From Streptomyces peucetius (GTDB lineage: Bacteria > Actinomycetota > Actinomycetes > Streptomycetales > Streptomycetaceae), in the NCBI RefSeq assembly GCF_025854275.1, contig NZ_CP107567.1, forward strand, positions 310,001 through 374,000: a stretch of DNA of 64,000 nucleotides, written 5' to 3'. This document shows positions 18,279 to 27,441 of the stretch, piece by piece. A model generated the notes under the pieces. It made no database searches. It saw only the letters and a program-made list of their open reading frames with translations, and had not been told where the DNA came from. The position numbers and the translations under genes were made by a program. Each line of letters starts with the position of its first letter. Within the stretch, counting starts at the first letter, position 1.

Positions 18279-19637
18279 ATGGCAGTTGTGCTGCAACCGT
18301 CCGGAACACGGACCATCCCGCGAGCCCCCGGGACCGTTCCGCTCCTCGGACACGCTCTGGCCCTGTGGCGCGATCCGCTCGGGTTCCTGACGTCGTTGCG
18401 TCAGCACGGGGACATCGTCCGGGTCGACCTCGGCACCATGCCGATGTACGTGCTGACGTCCCCTCGGCTCGTCCATGAAGTGCTGGTGGGTCAGGCCCGC
18501 AGCTTCGAAAAGGGGCGCTTCTTCGACCGCCTGCGCCCGCTGGCGGGCAACGGACTGGCGAACTCCGACGGTGACATCCACCGGCGGAACCGGCGCATGC
18601 TCCAGCCGATGTTCTCCAAGGACCGCATCGTCGCCTACTCCGACACGATGAGCCGCAACGCCCTGGCCGTGGCCGACTCGTGGGCACCCGGCCAAGTCGT
18701 GGACCTGGAGCAGGCCATGGCCGAGTACGCCATCGAGACGCTGGCTTCCACGATGTTCTCCACCGGCATCGGACTGCCCGCGGTCGAGGCCGTACGCAAG
18801 AACCTGCCCGTCCTGCTGAAAAACCTCCTGATACGCGCGGCCTCCCCCAAGTTCCTGGACCGTCTCCCCATCCGCGCCAACCGGGACTTCGACGCGGCCT
18901 CCGCCGCCCTCAGGGCGGTCATAGAGGACGTGATCACCGCCTCCCGCACCTCCGGCACGGCCGATCACGCCGACCTGCTGTCCCTGCTCCTGGCCGCCCA
19001 TGACGGCGAAAGCGGGCGGGGACTGACCGACGTCGAGGTCCGCGACGAGCTGAGCACCATCCTGTTCGCCGGCGCGGAGACCACGGCCGCCATGCTCGCT
19101 TGGACCTTCCACGAACTCGGCCGGCGCCCCGACATCGAGAAGCAGCTGGTCGAGGAGATCGATGACGTGGTCGGGGACCGGCCCGTCACGATCGCTGACG
19201 TCCCCCGGCTCGAAGGAATCCGCCGCGTCCTGGACGAAGTGATCCGGCTCCACGGCGTCACGCTTCTGATGCGCCGCACGACCGCGCCGGTTCAGCTCGG
19301 TGAGACCCTCTTCCCCGCCGGCACCGAGATCGCTTTCAGTCTCTATGCCATACACCGCGACCCGAGCGTGTACGACGACGCCGACACCTTCGACCCGGAC
19401 CGGTGGCTCCCCGAACGCCGCTCGCAACTGGATCGCCAGGCGTACATGCCGTTCGGAGCCGGCAGCCGCAAGTGCATCGGTGACCAATTCGTCTGGACCG
19501 AGGCCACGATCGCCGTCGCCACCGTTCTCTCCCGATGGCACCTCACGCCTGCCGCCGGCCACGACGTCAAGGAAGTCGCCTCAGCCGTGGCACACGCCGA
19601 CCGTATCCCCATGATCGTGCAGCCTCGGCAGCGCTGA
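18279..19637 (+). CDS. Cytochrome P450 of the terpene-oxidase-like bacterial group
   Basis: 452 residues. N-terminal GTVPLLGHALALWRDPLGFL, I-helix FAGAETTAAML, ExxR E320-V-I-R323 (EVIRLH), FDPDRWLPER, heme loop FGAGSRKCIG with Cys399. The overall pattern resembles pentalenene oxygenase (PtlI) and CYP170-type P450s that oxidise sesquiterpenes. ATG 18279 follows AAGGAC. No terpene cyclase is adjacent; geosmin synthase is 14 kb away. Divergent from the CYP157-like gene. Substrate unknown. Confidence 0.87.
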   Translation: MAVVLQPSGTRTIPRAPGTVPLLGHALALWRDPLGFLTSLRQHGDIVRVDLGTMPMYVLTSPRLVHEVLVGQARSFEKGRFFDRLRPLAGNGLANSDGDIHRRNRRMLQPMFSKDRIVAYSDTMSRNALAVADSWAPGQVVDLEQAMAEYAIETLASTMFSTGIGLPAVEAVRKNLPVLLKNLLIRAASPKFLDRLPIRANRDFDAASAALRAVIEDVITASRTSGTADHADLLSLLLAAHDGESGRGLTDVEVRDELSTILFAGAETTAAMLAWTFHELGRRPDIEKQLVEEIDDVVGDRPVTIADVPRLEGIRRVLDEVIRLHGVTLLMRRTTAPVQLGETLFPAGTEIAFSLYAIHRDPSVYDDADTFDPDRWLPERRSQLDRQAYMPFGAGSRKCIGDQFVWTEATIAVATVLSRWHLTPAAGHDVKEVASAVAHADRIPMIVQPRQR

Positions 19638-19904
19638 GCGCAGCCATGTGCGCTCCAAGGCCCCGGGCCCCGGCCCGGACACCAGCCGTGAAGCAGGTCG
19701 GGGGCAGCACGGCGGGGCGCCGAGGAGCAGGCGGCGGACGCGAGCAGCAGGAGGCCCGCGCCGACGGGGATCTGCCGGGTACTCCGACGGGAGTAGTGCC
19801 GGGGCGGGCACGAAGTCCCGTTGCAGCCATACCAGTTTGGGCGGAGCGGTCCTCCCGGAACTTTCGTCCAAGACAGGATCGCCGAAGTCGGCGACCGTAG
19901 GGGC

Positions 19905-20205
19905 ATGCGCAGCTACGAAGCGGGCTCCGCCCCCATGGACCGTGAGGCCGAGGACGGCTGGGAAGTCGCCCATCCCGTCGGCGGCACGTCTCCCGGTGGC
20001 GTCCGGATGGCCGGATTCCGCGACCGCATCGCTGCCGGGCTGGACCTGCGGGTGCTCCCCCAGCCTGCCGTGATCGTCGTCATCGGTTTCGGGGAGAGTC
20101 CGTTCACCGTCGAGGGCGCCCCCGGGCGCCGGTCCCTGAGCAGCCTTGTCGCCGCTCTGTCGCCCGGTCCGGCCCGCATCCGCGGGGAGCGCGTCGAGTG
20201 CATCG
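19905..20205 (+). pseudogene. Truncated AraC-family regulator (N-terminal part only)
   Basis: From ATG 19905 the frame gives VRMAGFRDRIAAGLDLRVL, HPAV-like PQPAVIVVIGFG and RIRGERVECIEM, the sensor-domain pattern of a common Streptomyces AraC-type regulator. It stops matching at about 20205, before any helix-turn-helix. The downstream sequence belongs to another gene family in another frame, so this is a deletion junction. The N-terminal ~100 residues remain. Confidence 0.65.
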
Positions 20206-20313
20206 AAATGCGACTTCGAGGACGTCTGCCACCGCGCGGGCCTGTCCCTCACATCGGTCACCCCGCTCGCGGAGGCCGCGCCGTTCTCCCTCGTCGAGGC
20301 CGTGGCCGACTGA
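20206..20313 (+). pseudogene. C-terminal fragment of a methyltransferase
   Basis: In the +1 frame after the AraC remnant the sequence reads FEDVCHRAGLSLTSVTPL, then AEAAPFSLVEAVAD and a TGA at 20311. This is the usual C-terminus of a SAM-dependent methyltransferase. No start codon or SAM-binding region is present. Confidence 0.6.
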
Positions 20314-20411
20314 GCGAGCATCGCCTGCCGTGCCGATGGCGCGCGGGGCCGGCCGTGGGCGCCGTGATCGCACCGCCCGGCGGGCCGGCCCCTCGCCGCT
20401 CCTCCTTCCGG

Positions 20412-20463
20412 CCCCTCGGCCAGGCCCCTCGGCCAGGCTCCTCCGTCCCGCTCCTCCGTCCCG
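20412..20463. repeat. Four tandem 13-bp units (two pairs)
   Basis: GCCCCTCGGCCAG twice (20412-20437), directly followed by GCTCCTCCGTCCC twice (20438-20463). The unit length is identical across the pairs. It lies 13 bp beyond the 3' end of the rhamnogalacturonan lyase gene. Confidence 0.8.
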
Positions 20464-20475
20464 CGCCTCGGTCCG

Positions 20476-22380
20476 CTACCTCGTGCCGAGGTAGTAACTG
20501 ACCTGCGGCGGCTGGTTGTAGCCGGTGTTCTGCCAGGCCACTCCGAGCCGGTACACCGGGTCGTGCATCAGGGTCGGCAGCCGGAACTCGGTCGGGTGCG
20601 GGGTGGTGTAGAGGCGCAGCGCCGTGGAGTCGTTGTTGCGCCAGATCATCTCCTCGCGCCAGTCGCCCAGGAGGTCGGCGGAGAGCACCGGGTTGCCCTT
20701 GGTCCAGTTGTTGGAACGGGCGTCCTGGTCGTACCAGAGGCGGGTCAGCTCCGTGGAGCCGTTGTACTTGAGGATCTGGCCGTAGCCGGATCCCGCCGTG
20801 CCCGACCAGCGGTGGTCCAGGAGTTCACGGTTCGCGTCGCCGTCCCACCAGATCGCCGAGTTGTACGACGCGCCGCCGCCGAAGCCCGGGACGGCGTCGC
20901 TGATCTTCGTACCGTCGGCGGCGTACAGCCCGCCCCCACTGGACCAGCACTCGGCGCCCGCGTGCGCGCGCGTGAGGTCGGCGCAGATGCCGCGCCCGAC
21001 GTCGGTGCCGGTCTTCCGGCCCCACAGGATCTCTCCGGTCCTCGCGTCGTGCATCTCGAAGCCGTACGCCGAGCCGGTGTGCTCGTGCACGTTGAACGAC
21101 TCCAGGCCGGGGCGGGCCGGGTTCAGGTCGCCGACGTGCAGCGCGTCGCCATGGCCCAGTCCGGTCGTCCACAGCCCACGGCCGTCGTGGTCCACGGCCA
21201 TGGCGCCGTAGACGATCTCGTCCCTGCCGTCCGCGTCGACGTCCGCCACGGCGAGATTGTGGTTGCCCTGCCGGTCGAAGCCCTTGCCCACGTTGGTGGA
21301 GGAGTTGGTGTCGAACTTCCAGCGGCGGACCAGGTCGGTGCCGTTCCAGTCGTACGCGGCGATCGCGATCCGCTCGTAGATGCCGCGGCTGAAGATCATG
21401 CTGGGCGTCGAGCCGTTGACGTACGCGGTGGCGGACAGCAGCCGCCCCTCGCGGTTGCCCCAGGTGTCGCCCCAGTCGGCGACCGAGCCGCGGGCCGGCT
21501 CGAAGGGCACGGAGTCCATGACTCGGCCCGTCTGCCCGTTGAAGACCGACAGATACTCGGGGCCGCTGATCACCGCGCAGTTGTCGGCGAGGTGCGAGGC
21601 GCCCGCGTCACCGATGACGGTGCCGGCGGAGTCCCTCGACCCGTCGGAGGTACGGACGGCCATCTCGGCCCTGCCGTCGCCGTTGTAGTCGTACACCTGG
21701 AAGGAGTCGTAGTGCGAGCCACTGCGCACATTGGTGCCCAGGTTCACGCGCCACAGACGGGTGCCGTCCAGTTCGTACGCGTCGAAGACCGTCGGACCGG
21801 TGCAGGTACCGGAGTTGGCCACGTCGGTGGCGTTGGAGGGCACCCACTTGAGGACGAGTTCGTAGGCGCCGTCCCCGTCGAGGTCGCCCACGCTCGCGTC
21901 GTTGGCGGAGTAGGTGTAGGCGACGCCGTCGCGGGTGGTGCCGCCCGGTGGCTTCCGCAGCGGGATGTCGAGCCGGCCGGAGGCCCAGACGACGGCCTTC
22001 TCGCCCGGCTGCTCCGTACCGCCCACGACGGCGCGGACCTCGTACGAGGAGGAAGTGCTGCCACGGGCGTCGAGGAAGTTCGTCCTCGTGGTCTCCGAGA
22101 CGAGGGTCCCGGCCCGGTAGAGCCTGAAGGAGACACCGGACGGATCGTTCCCGAGCATGCGCCAGGTGACGAGGACGCCGCCGCTCGCGGGGACGGCGAC
22201 GAGCCCCCGGTCGAGCCGTTCGGCGATTCGGGGGGCGGCCAGGGCACGGACCGGGGGCTCGTCGGCCGCGGACGCCGGCGCGTTGACGGCCGGCAGGCCG
22301 CCGGTCCCGGCAAGCACGGCGGCGAGGAGTGCTCCGGCGAACCTGCCTGAGCGGTGGGATGTGCGGCGTGATCGGGACAT
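20476..22380 (-). CDS. Secreted rhamnogalacturonan lyase (PL11)
   Basis: 634 residues. Signal peptide at about 1-40 (RRTSHRSGR, hydrophobic ALLAAVLAGTGGL, AxA cleavage at ASAADE). The mature protein shows a fibronectin-like N-terminal module (VPASGGVLVTWRML), then an eight-bladed propeller rich in Ca2+-binding DxDxDG loops (DLDGDGAYE, DYNGDGRAE, DVDADGRDE), typical of YesW/YesX PL11 lyases that split pectin's rhamnogalacturonan-I backbone by beta-elimination. Ends PPQVSYYLGTR as in the family. ATG 22380 chosen; GTG 22383 abuts it. Monocistronic; a plant-debris degrading function. Confidence 0.93.
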   Translation of the reverse strand: MSRSRRTSHRSGRFAGALLAAVLAGTGGLPAVNAPASAADEPPVRALAAPRIAERLDRGLVAVPASGGVLVTWRMLGNDPSGVSFRLYRAGTLVSETTRTNFLDARGSTSSSYEVRAVVGGTEQPGEKAVVWASGRLDIPLRKPPGGTTRDGVAYTYSANDASVGDLDGDGAYELVLKWVPSNATDVANSGTCTGPTVFDAYELDGTRLWRVNLGTNVRSGSHYDSFQVYDYNGDGRAEMAVRTSDGSRDSAGTVIGDAGASHLADNCAVISGPEYLSVFNGQTGRVMDSVPFEPARGSVADWGDTWGNREGRLLSATAYVNGSTPSMIFSRGIYERIAIAAYDWNGTDLVRRWKFDTNSSTNVGKGFDRQGNHNLAVADVDADGRDEIVYGAMAVDHDGRGLWTTGLGHGDALHVGDLNPARPGLESFNVHEHTGSAYGFEMHDARTGEILWGRKTGTDVGRGICADLTRAHAGAECWSSGGGLYAADGTKISDAVPGFGGGASYNSAIWWDGDANRELLDHRWSGTAGSGYGQILKYNGSTELTRLWYDQDARSNNWTKGNPVLSADLLGDWREEMIWRNNDSTALRLYTTPHPTEFRLPTLMHDPVYRLGVAWQNTGYNQPPQVSYYLGTR

Positions 22381-22768
22381 CACTCGACCTCGTTGTCAGG
22401 GGACGGAGGGACAGCTGCCCCCGGTGGTCGCCGCCGGTGCCGCCTGAGGTTGCCGGTTCGATCACTCCGCCGCGACGAGCCTCCGGCCGGTCCGCCTGGA
22501 ACACCGTGCACAGCGGCCGGGGGCCCGAGCGTCCAGTCCGTTCAACCGGGGTGCCTCCACGGGCGTCGGTCGGGTAGCGTGCGGGGCATGTCGAGCCCCG
22601 AGTCAGCCGAGGTGGGGGCTTTCGGTCACGCCGTCAGCCCCCTGAACCACTGAGTTCGTAGTCCTGTCGTCCCGCCGCGTTCCGCGGCTGGACGAGTGCG
22701 CCCGTGGGTGCCGGCGGCGGTGACGAGATGTCCTCCTCTCGTGCTTCTCCTCGCCTCGGAGCCACTCG
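22381..22768. other. Divergent promoter region, 388 bp, no gene
   Basis: Lies between the minus-strand lyase and the plus-strand exporter. Small inverted repeats (GCCGCG-TTC-CGCGGC at 22674-22688; ACGAGA...TCTCGT just before the exporter) could form leader structures; nothing else seen. Confidence 0.4.
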
Positions 22769-23968
22769 ATGCCTCTCCCGCTGTACCTGCTTGCCCTGGC
22801 GCTCTTCGCCATGGGCACCTCCGAATTCATGCTCGCCGGCCTCCTGCCGGACATCGCCTCCGACCTCGACGTGACCGTCGGGACGGCAGGGGCGCTCACC
22901 TCGGCCTTCGCGGTCGGGATGATCGTCGGCGCCCCGCTCGTGGCCGCGCTTGCCCGCAACTGGCCCGGACGGTCCAGCCTCCTCGGGTTCGTCCTCGTCT
23001 TCTCGGCAGCTCACGCCGTGGCCGCCGCCACCGCGAGCTTCCCGGTCCTGTTCGCCACCCGGGTCGTCGCCGCGCTGGCGAACGCGGGGTTCCTCGCCGT
23101 GGCTCTGACAGCCGCTGCCACGCTGGTCTCCCCCGACAAGAAGGGACGTGCACTCGCCGTGCTGCTGTCGGGCACGACGGTGGCCACGATCGCCGGTGTC
23201 CCAGGAGGGTCGATGCTCGGCACGTTGCTCGGATGGCGGGCCACGTTCTGGGCTGTTGCCGTTCTCTGCGTGCCTGCGGCTCTCGGCATCTTCAAGGCGA
23301 TCCCTGCCCGGCCCGCGAAGGAAGCCGCGGCCGGCGGGCCGGCGTTGCGGTCGGAGCTGGCGCAGCTCAGGAATCCCCGGCTGCTCCTGGTGATGCTGCT
23401 CGGCGCGCTGGTGAACGCGGCAACCTTCGGAAGTTTCACCTTTCTCGCCCCCGTCGTCACCGACAACGCCGGGTTGGACGAGTTGTGGATCTCGGTCGTC
23501 CTGGTGCTCTTCGGCGCCGGTTCCTTCGTGGGCGTCACCCTCGCCGGACGGCTGTCGGACCGGCGCCCCGGTCTGGTCGTCGCAGCCGGTGGTCCGCCAC
23601 TGCTCATCGGCTGGCCGGTCCTGGCCTTGCTCGCCGACGAGCCGGTCGCTCTGCTCATCCTCGTGTTCGTGCAGGGCGCGCTGTCGTTCGCGCTCGGCAG
23701 CACCTTGATCACGCGGGTCCTCTACGAGGCCGCCGGAGCACCCACCATGGCCGGCTCGTACGCGACCGCGGCACTCAATGTCGGGGCCGCTGCCGGACCA
23801 CTCATCGCCGCGGCCACCCTCGGTACCACGGCCGGGAGCCTGGGGCCGCTCTGGGCCAGTGGTCTCCTCGTCCTGGTCGCGCTGCTGGTCGGGTTCCTCT
23901 TCCGCGGGGTGATCCTCAGCGACGCGCGTGGCGGATCTTCAGCCGTCCGAACCCCACGGCCCCGGTGA
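22769..23968 (+). CDS. MFS drug exporter, Cmx/CmlR-type (chloramphenicol-like efflux)
   Basis: 399 residues with about 12 hydrophobic segments and the Cmx/CmrA signature FAMGTSEFMLAGLLPDIA at the N-terminus, GALTSAFAVGMIVGAP, and motif C-like GVPGGSMLG. Members are proton-driven 12-TM exporters of the DHA1 type; several actinomycete homologues export chloramphenicol. ATG 22769 lies nine bases after GGAG. Its 3' end overlaps the convergent DUF1707 remnant by 53 nt. The drug specificity is inferred from the family. Confidence 0.88.
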   Translation: MPLPLYLLALALFAMGTSEFMLAGLLPDIASDLDVTVGTAGALTSAFAVGMIVGAPLVAALARNWPGRSSLLGFVLVFSAAHAVAAATASFPVLFATRVVAALANAGFLAVALTAAATLVSPDKKGRALAVLLSGTTVATIAGVPGGSMLGTLLGWRATFWAVAVLCVPAALGIFKAIPARPAKEAAAGGPALRSELAQLRNPRLLLVMLLGALVNAATFGSFTFLAPVVTDNAGLDELWISVVLVLFGAGSFVGVTLAGRLSDRRPGLVVAAGGPPLLIGWPVLALLADEPVALLILVFVQGALSFALGSTLITRVLYEAAGAPTMAGSYATAALNVGAAAGPLIAAATLGTTAGSLGPLWASGLLVLVALLVGFLFRGVILSDARGGSSAVRTPRPR

Positions 23969-24458
23969 TCCGGATCGTCGGCCCGCCGGGGCCGGGGCGC
24001 CGCCGGGTCCTGTAGCGGACGTCCTTCCACCCGGTCCGCAGACCCTCGACGTCGACGATCGCGTCGCGCGGCACCGTGATCTTCGCCCTGCCGGTGCCGA
24101 GTTGCAGCTCGATGTCGACCACCGGGTACTCGATGACCGCCCGGGACAGGTCCAGGTGCACCCGTCCGAATGCGGACCCGACCGTGAGGTTCCGAGGTAC
24201 CCGCCATGCGCCGGCGCCGCCGGATCCGTCCGCCGGCGGCGGCAATCGTGGACGTGGTGCCCGGGCTCTCCTCCGGGAGCGAGGCCAGAGGCGACACGAG
24301 CTCGCCGCGCGTCCTGGCGGTGAGCACCTGGTGGAGGCGTTCGTCCATCTCCTCGTGCGAGATGTGCCCTCCGGCGTACGCCTCCTGCACGCGCCGCACT
24401 GCCGAGTCGCGGTTGTCTTCGCTGATCGGTGACGCGGGTCTTCCGGCAGACAGGTCAC
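23916..24458 (-). pseudogene. DUF1707 membrane-associated protein gene with frameshifts
   Basis: The DUF1707 helix-turn domain (SEDNRDSAVRRVQEAYAG, HISHEEMDERLHQVLTARTRG) is in one frame (about 24440-24240). The C-terminal beta-rich domain (WRVPRNLTVGSAFGRV, IELQLGTGRAKITVPRDA, GAVGFGRLKIRHARR) is in another. They are joined only by a shift inside a G/C run at about 24205-24235. The N-terminal DUF1707 frame also lacks a normal start: a TGA precedes it and the nearest GTG (24458) is in the C-terminal frame. A sequencing slip in the GC-rich run is possible. Confidence 0.65.
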
Positions 24459-24581
24459 CCCTTCACCCTACGGCCGTGCCGGACTCCGCGGCCGGCGAAC
24501 GAAGTTCGCAGCGGATGACGGAGGCGGGTGGGCCGCGGGAACCGGCGTGGTCGGCGGGCAGGACCGAGCGGGTCGTGGAGG

Positions 24582-26105
24582 TCAGGCGCGCGCAGGGCCG
24601 TCCGCGGTGTCGCCGAAGTGGTCGCGGAGTTCGCGCTTGAGGATCTTGCCGCTGGCGTTGCGCGGGAGGGCGTCCACGAAGAGGACCCGCTTCGGGGCCT
24701 TGAAGGAAGCGAGCTTCCCGCGGGTGTGGGCGATCAGTTCGGTCTCCGTGACGTCCTCCCGGGCGACGACGACCGCCGTGACGGCCTCGATCCAGCGGTC
24801 GTCGGGCAGACCGATCACGGCGGTCTCCGCCACGGACGGGTGGGTGTAGAGGGCGTCCTCGACCTGGCGGGAAGCGACCAGGACGCCGCCGGAGTTGATG
24901 ACGTCCTTCACCCGGTCGACGACCGTGAAGTAGCCCTCGCCGTCGCGGACGGCGAGGTCGCCGGAGTGGAACCAGCCGTCGCGGAAGGCCTCTTCGGTCT
25001 CCTCCGGCTTGTCCCAGTAGCCCTCGCACAGCTGCGGCGACCGGTAGACGACCTCTCCCGCGGTGCCGTCCGGGACCTCCTTGCCGTCCTCGTCGACGAC
25101 CTTCGCCTCGACGAAGAGGACGGGGCGGCCGCAGGACTCCATGCGGCCCTCGTGCTCGTCGGGACCGAGGACGGTCGCGAGCGGGCCGATCTCCGACTGG
25201 CCGAAGCAGTTGTAGAAGGCCAGCGCGGGCAGCCGTTCGCGCAGGCGTGCCAGCACCGGCACGGGCATGATCGAGGCCCCGTAGTAGGCCTTGCGCAGGC
25301 CCCGGAGGTCACGGGTGGCGAAGTCCGGGTGGTTGGACAGGCCGATCCATACGGTCGGCGGGGCGAACAGGCTGTCGGCGCGGCCCGCTTCGACGAGGTC
25401 GAAGATCCGGCCGGCGTCGGGCGCGTCGAGGATGGTGTTCTCCGCGCCGACCGCGAGGTACGGCAGCAGGAACACGTGCATCTGGGCCGAGTGGTAGAGC
25501 GGCAGCGAATGGACGGGCCGGTCGCCGGCCGTGAGGTCGAGTGCGGTGATGGCGCTGACGTACTCGTGGACGAGCGCGCGGTGGGTCATCATCGCGCCCT
25601 TGGGCAGGGCGGTGGTGCCCGATGTGTAGAGGAGCTGGACCAGGTCCTCGGCCTGCGGCTCGCGTTCGGCGGTGAACGGCCGCGGCCGTGCCAGCTCGGC
25701 GAGGAGCGACTCGTCCGTGTCGCGCAGGGCCAGCACCCGGTGCCCCGAGGGCAGGCGGGGCGCGAGGGCGGGGTCGGCGAGGACGAGCGCGCTGCCCGAC
25801 TGGTCGAGGATGTAGGTGAGGTCGTCGCCGGTCAGGTTCTGGTTGACCGGCACGTGCACGAGGCCGGCGCGGGCGCAGGCGAGGAACGCGATCAGATAGG
25901 CGTCGGAGTTGTGGCCGTACGCGGCGACCCGGTCGCCCCGGCCCAGGCCGTGTCCGGCCAGTACGGCGGCCGCGGTGGTGACGGCGGCGTCGAGTTCGGC
26001 GTAGGTCCAGGACCGGTCCGCATACCGGACGGCGGCGCGGGCGGGGGTGCGCCGGGCACTGCGGCGTACGAGGGAGTCGACCGTGCTGCTGTGGGCGCCT
26101 GTCAT
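24582..26105 (-). CDS. Acyl-CoA synthetase (FadD family)
   Basis: 507-residue adenylating enzyme: YTSGTTALPKGAMMTHR (about residue 170), FGQSEIG, YWDKPEETEEAF, GDLAVRDGEGYF, DRVKDVINSGG and C-terminal NASGKILKRELR. It forms acyl-CoA from a fatty or related acid, ATP and CoA. ATG 26105 chosen with AGGATC upstream; an upstream ATG (26141) extends the frame without homology. It sits alone, so the substrate cannot be assigned. GC usage matches neighbours. Confidence 0.88.
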   Translation of the reverse strand: MTGAHSSTVDSLVRRSARRTPARAAVRYADRSWTYAELDAAVTTAAAVLAGHGLGRGDRVAAYGHNSDAYLIAFLACARAGLVHVPVNQNLTGDDLTYILDQSGSALVLADPALAPRLPSGHRVLALRDTDESLLAELARPRPFTAEREPQAEDLVQLLYTSGTTALPKGAMMTHRALVHEYVSAITALDLTAGDRPVHSLPLYHSAQMHVFLLPYLAVGAENTILDAPDAGRIFDLVEAGRADSLFAPPTVWIGLSNHPDFATRDLRGLRKAYYGASIMPVPVLARLRERLPALAFYNCFGQSEIGPLATVLGPDEHEGRMESCGRPVLFVEAKVVDEDGKEVPDGTAGEVVYRSPQLCEGYWDKPEETEEAFRDGWFHSGDLAVRDGEGYFTVVDRVKDVINSGGVLVASRQVEDALYTHPSVAETAVIGLPDDRWIEAVTAVVVAREDVTETELIAHTRGKLASFKAPKRVLFVDALPRNASGKILKRELRDHFGDTADGPARA

Positions 26106-26188
26106 GGCGTGATCCTGTGCGGGGCACGGCCGTGGGGTCAAGCCCTCGTGACGGCCTCACCCCGGACAGGGAACGGGAAGGCGGGAGC

Positions 26189-27298
26189 TCACGGGCTCAC
26201 GGCGAGGAAGATGAACGCCGCGAGGATCGCCAGGTGCACCCCGCCCTGGAGCAGCGTGGCCCGCCCGGGCACGACCGTCAGCGCGCCGACGACGACGGTG
26301 AGTGCGAGCAGCACCATATGCGTGGCGCCCAGACCCAGCAGCAGCGGCCCCTCCAGCCAGATGGTGGCGAGCGCGATCACCGGGATCGTCAGCCCGATGC
26401 TCGCCATGGCCGACCCCAGCGCGAGGTTCAGAGACCTCTGGACCAGGTTCCGCCGGGCGGCCCGTACCGCGGCGATTGTCTCGGGCAGCAGGACGAGGAG
26501 GGCGATGACGACGCCGACGACGGCGTGCGGCAGACCGGCCGACGCCACCGTGGACTCGATGGTGGGTGACACCGCCTTGGCGTCGCCCACCACGGCCACC
26601 AGGGCGACGACGAGCAGCACCAGGCTGAACAGCGCGGCCGACCGGCCGGGGGCCTCCGAGTGCTCGTCGCCGGCCGTGCTCCCCGGTTCGTCGTCGCGCG
26701 TGACGGACATGAAGTACTCGCGGTGCCGCACGGTCTGCACGGCGACGAACAGCCCGTAGAGGCCGAGCGAGGCGACGGCGGCGAACGTCAGCTGGGCCGG
26801 GGAGAACTCGGGGCCGGGCTTGCTGGTGGTGAAGGTGGGCAGCACGAGGCTGAGGGTGGCGAGCGTCGCGACGGTGGCGAGCGCCGCGCCGGACCCCTCG
26901 GCGTTGAAGACGGCGACGTGGTTGCGCAGTGCGGCCGCCAGCAATGACAGCCCGACGATCCCGTTGCAGGTGATCATCACCGCGGCGAAGACGGTGTCCC
27001 GCGCGAGGGAGGAGGACTCGGGTCCGCCGTCGACCATCAGGGTGACGATGAGCGCGACCTCGATGACCGTGACCGCGACCGCGAGCACCAGGGAGCCGAA
27101 CGGTTCCCCCACCCGGTGGGCGACCACTTCCGCGTGGTGGACCGCGGCGAGCACGGCGCCGGCCAGGCAGACGGCGACGAGGACGACCGCGAAGCCCGGC
27201 AGGTCGCGGCCCCAGCTGAGGACCAGGGCGACCACCGCGACGAGCGGCGCCCAGACGGTCCACCGGCTCAGGAAGGACGTGAGGTTCACCGCACTCAT
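26189..27298 (-). CDS. Ca2+/H+ antiporter, CaCA superfamily (ChaA-like)
   Basis: 369 residues and about 11 TM segments. Two alpha-repeats face each other: GSLVLAVAVTVIEVALIVTLM (about residue 70) and ALGSAMASIGLTIPVIALA (about 290), both with the acidic or polar ion-site residues of the CaCA family (E in TVIEVAL, E in LLPETIA). A charged cytoplasmic loop (DDEPGSTAGDEHSE) separates the halves. It exports Ca2+ (or Na+/K+) in exchange for H+. ATG 27298. Same strand as the two neighbouring acyl-CoA synthetases but not overlapping either. Confidence 0.88.
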   Translation of the reverse strand: MSAVNLTSFLSRWTVWAPLVAVVALVLSWGRDLPGFAVVLVAVCLAGAVLAAVHHAEVVAHRVGEPFGSLVLAVAVTVIEVALIVTLMVDGGPESSSLARDTVFAAVMITCNGIVGLSLLAAALRNHVAVFNAEGSGAALATVATLATLSLVLPTFTTSKPGPEFSPAQLTFAAVASLGLYGLFVAVQTVRHREYFMSVTRDDEPGSTAGDEHSEAPGRSAALFSLVLLVVALVAVVGDAKAVSPTIESTVASAGLPHAVVGVVIALLVLLPETIAAVRAARRNLVQRSLNLALGSAMASIGLTIPVIALATIWLEGPLLLGLGATHMVLLALTVVVGALTVVPGRATLLQGGVHLAILAAFIFLAVSP

Positions 27299-27441
27299 GG
27301 GTGTCAGGCTGCCAGCGGCGGACGCCCGCCGCGCGACGAGTGTGCGGCGGACGCCCGCGGGCCGGCGCAAAGGAGCCGGGCGCCCGCCGCCGGCGCCGGA
27401 CGGATCTCACCACGACCCCGGCGGTCGGCTCGGTGACGCGG

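Noticed and set aside
16548..19562. A single ~1000-codon open frame on minus spanning two P450 regions
   Set aside because: Only the part from 17960 to 16548 has P450 motifs and coding bias; the rest is antisense to the plus-strand P450, a common artefact in high-GC DNA.
16548..19637. Conservon (cvnABCD) next to the CYP157-like gene
   Set aside because: No histidine-kinase-like, roadblock, DUF742 or GTPase gene is present.
20476..22380. Antisense long ORF over the rhamnogalacturonan lyase
   Set aside because: No family motifs; the minus-strand frame has a signal peptide, Ca-binding loops and a normal end.
22696..22768. Leader peptide for chloramphenicol-type attenuation ahead of the exporter
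   Set aside because: A GTG/ATG short frame exists but it runs on over the gene and there is no clear stalling motif; left as an unproven possibility.
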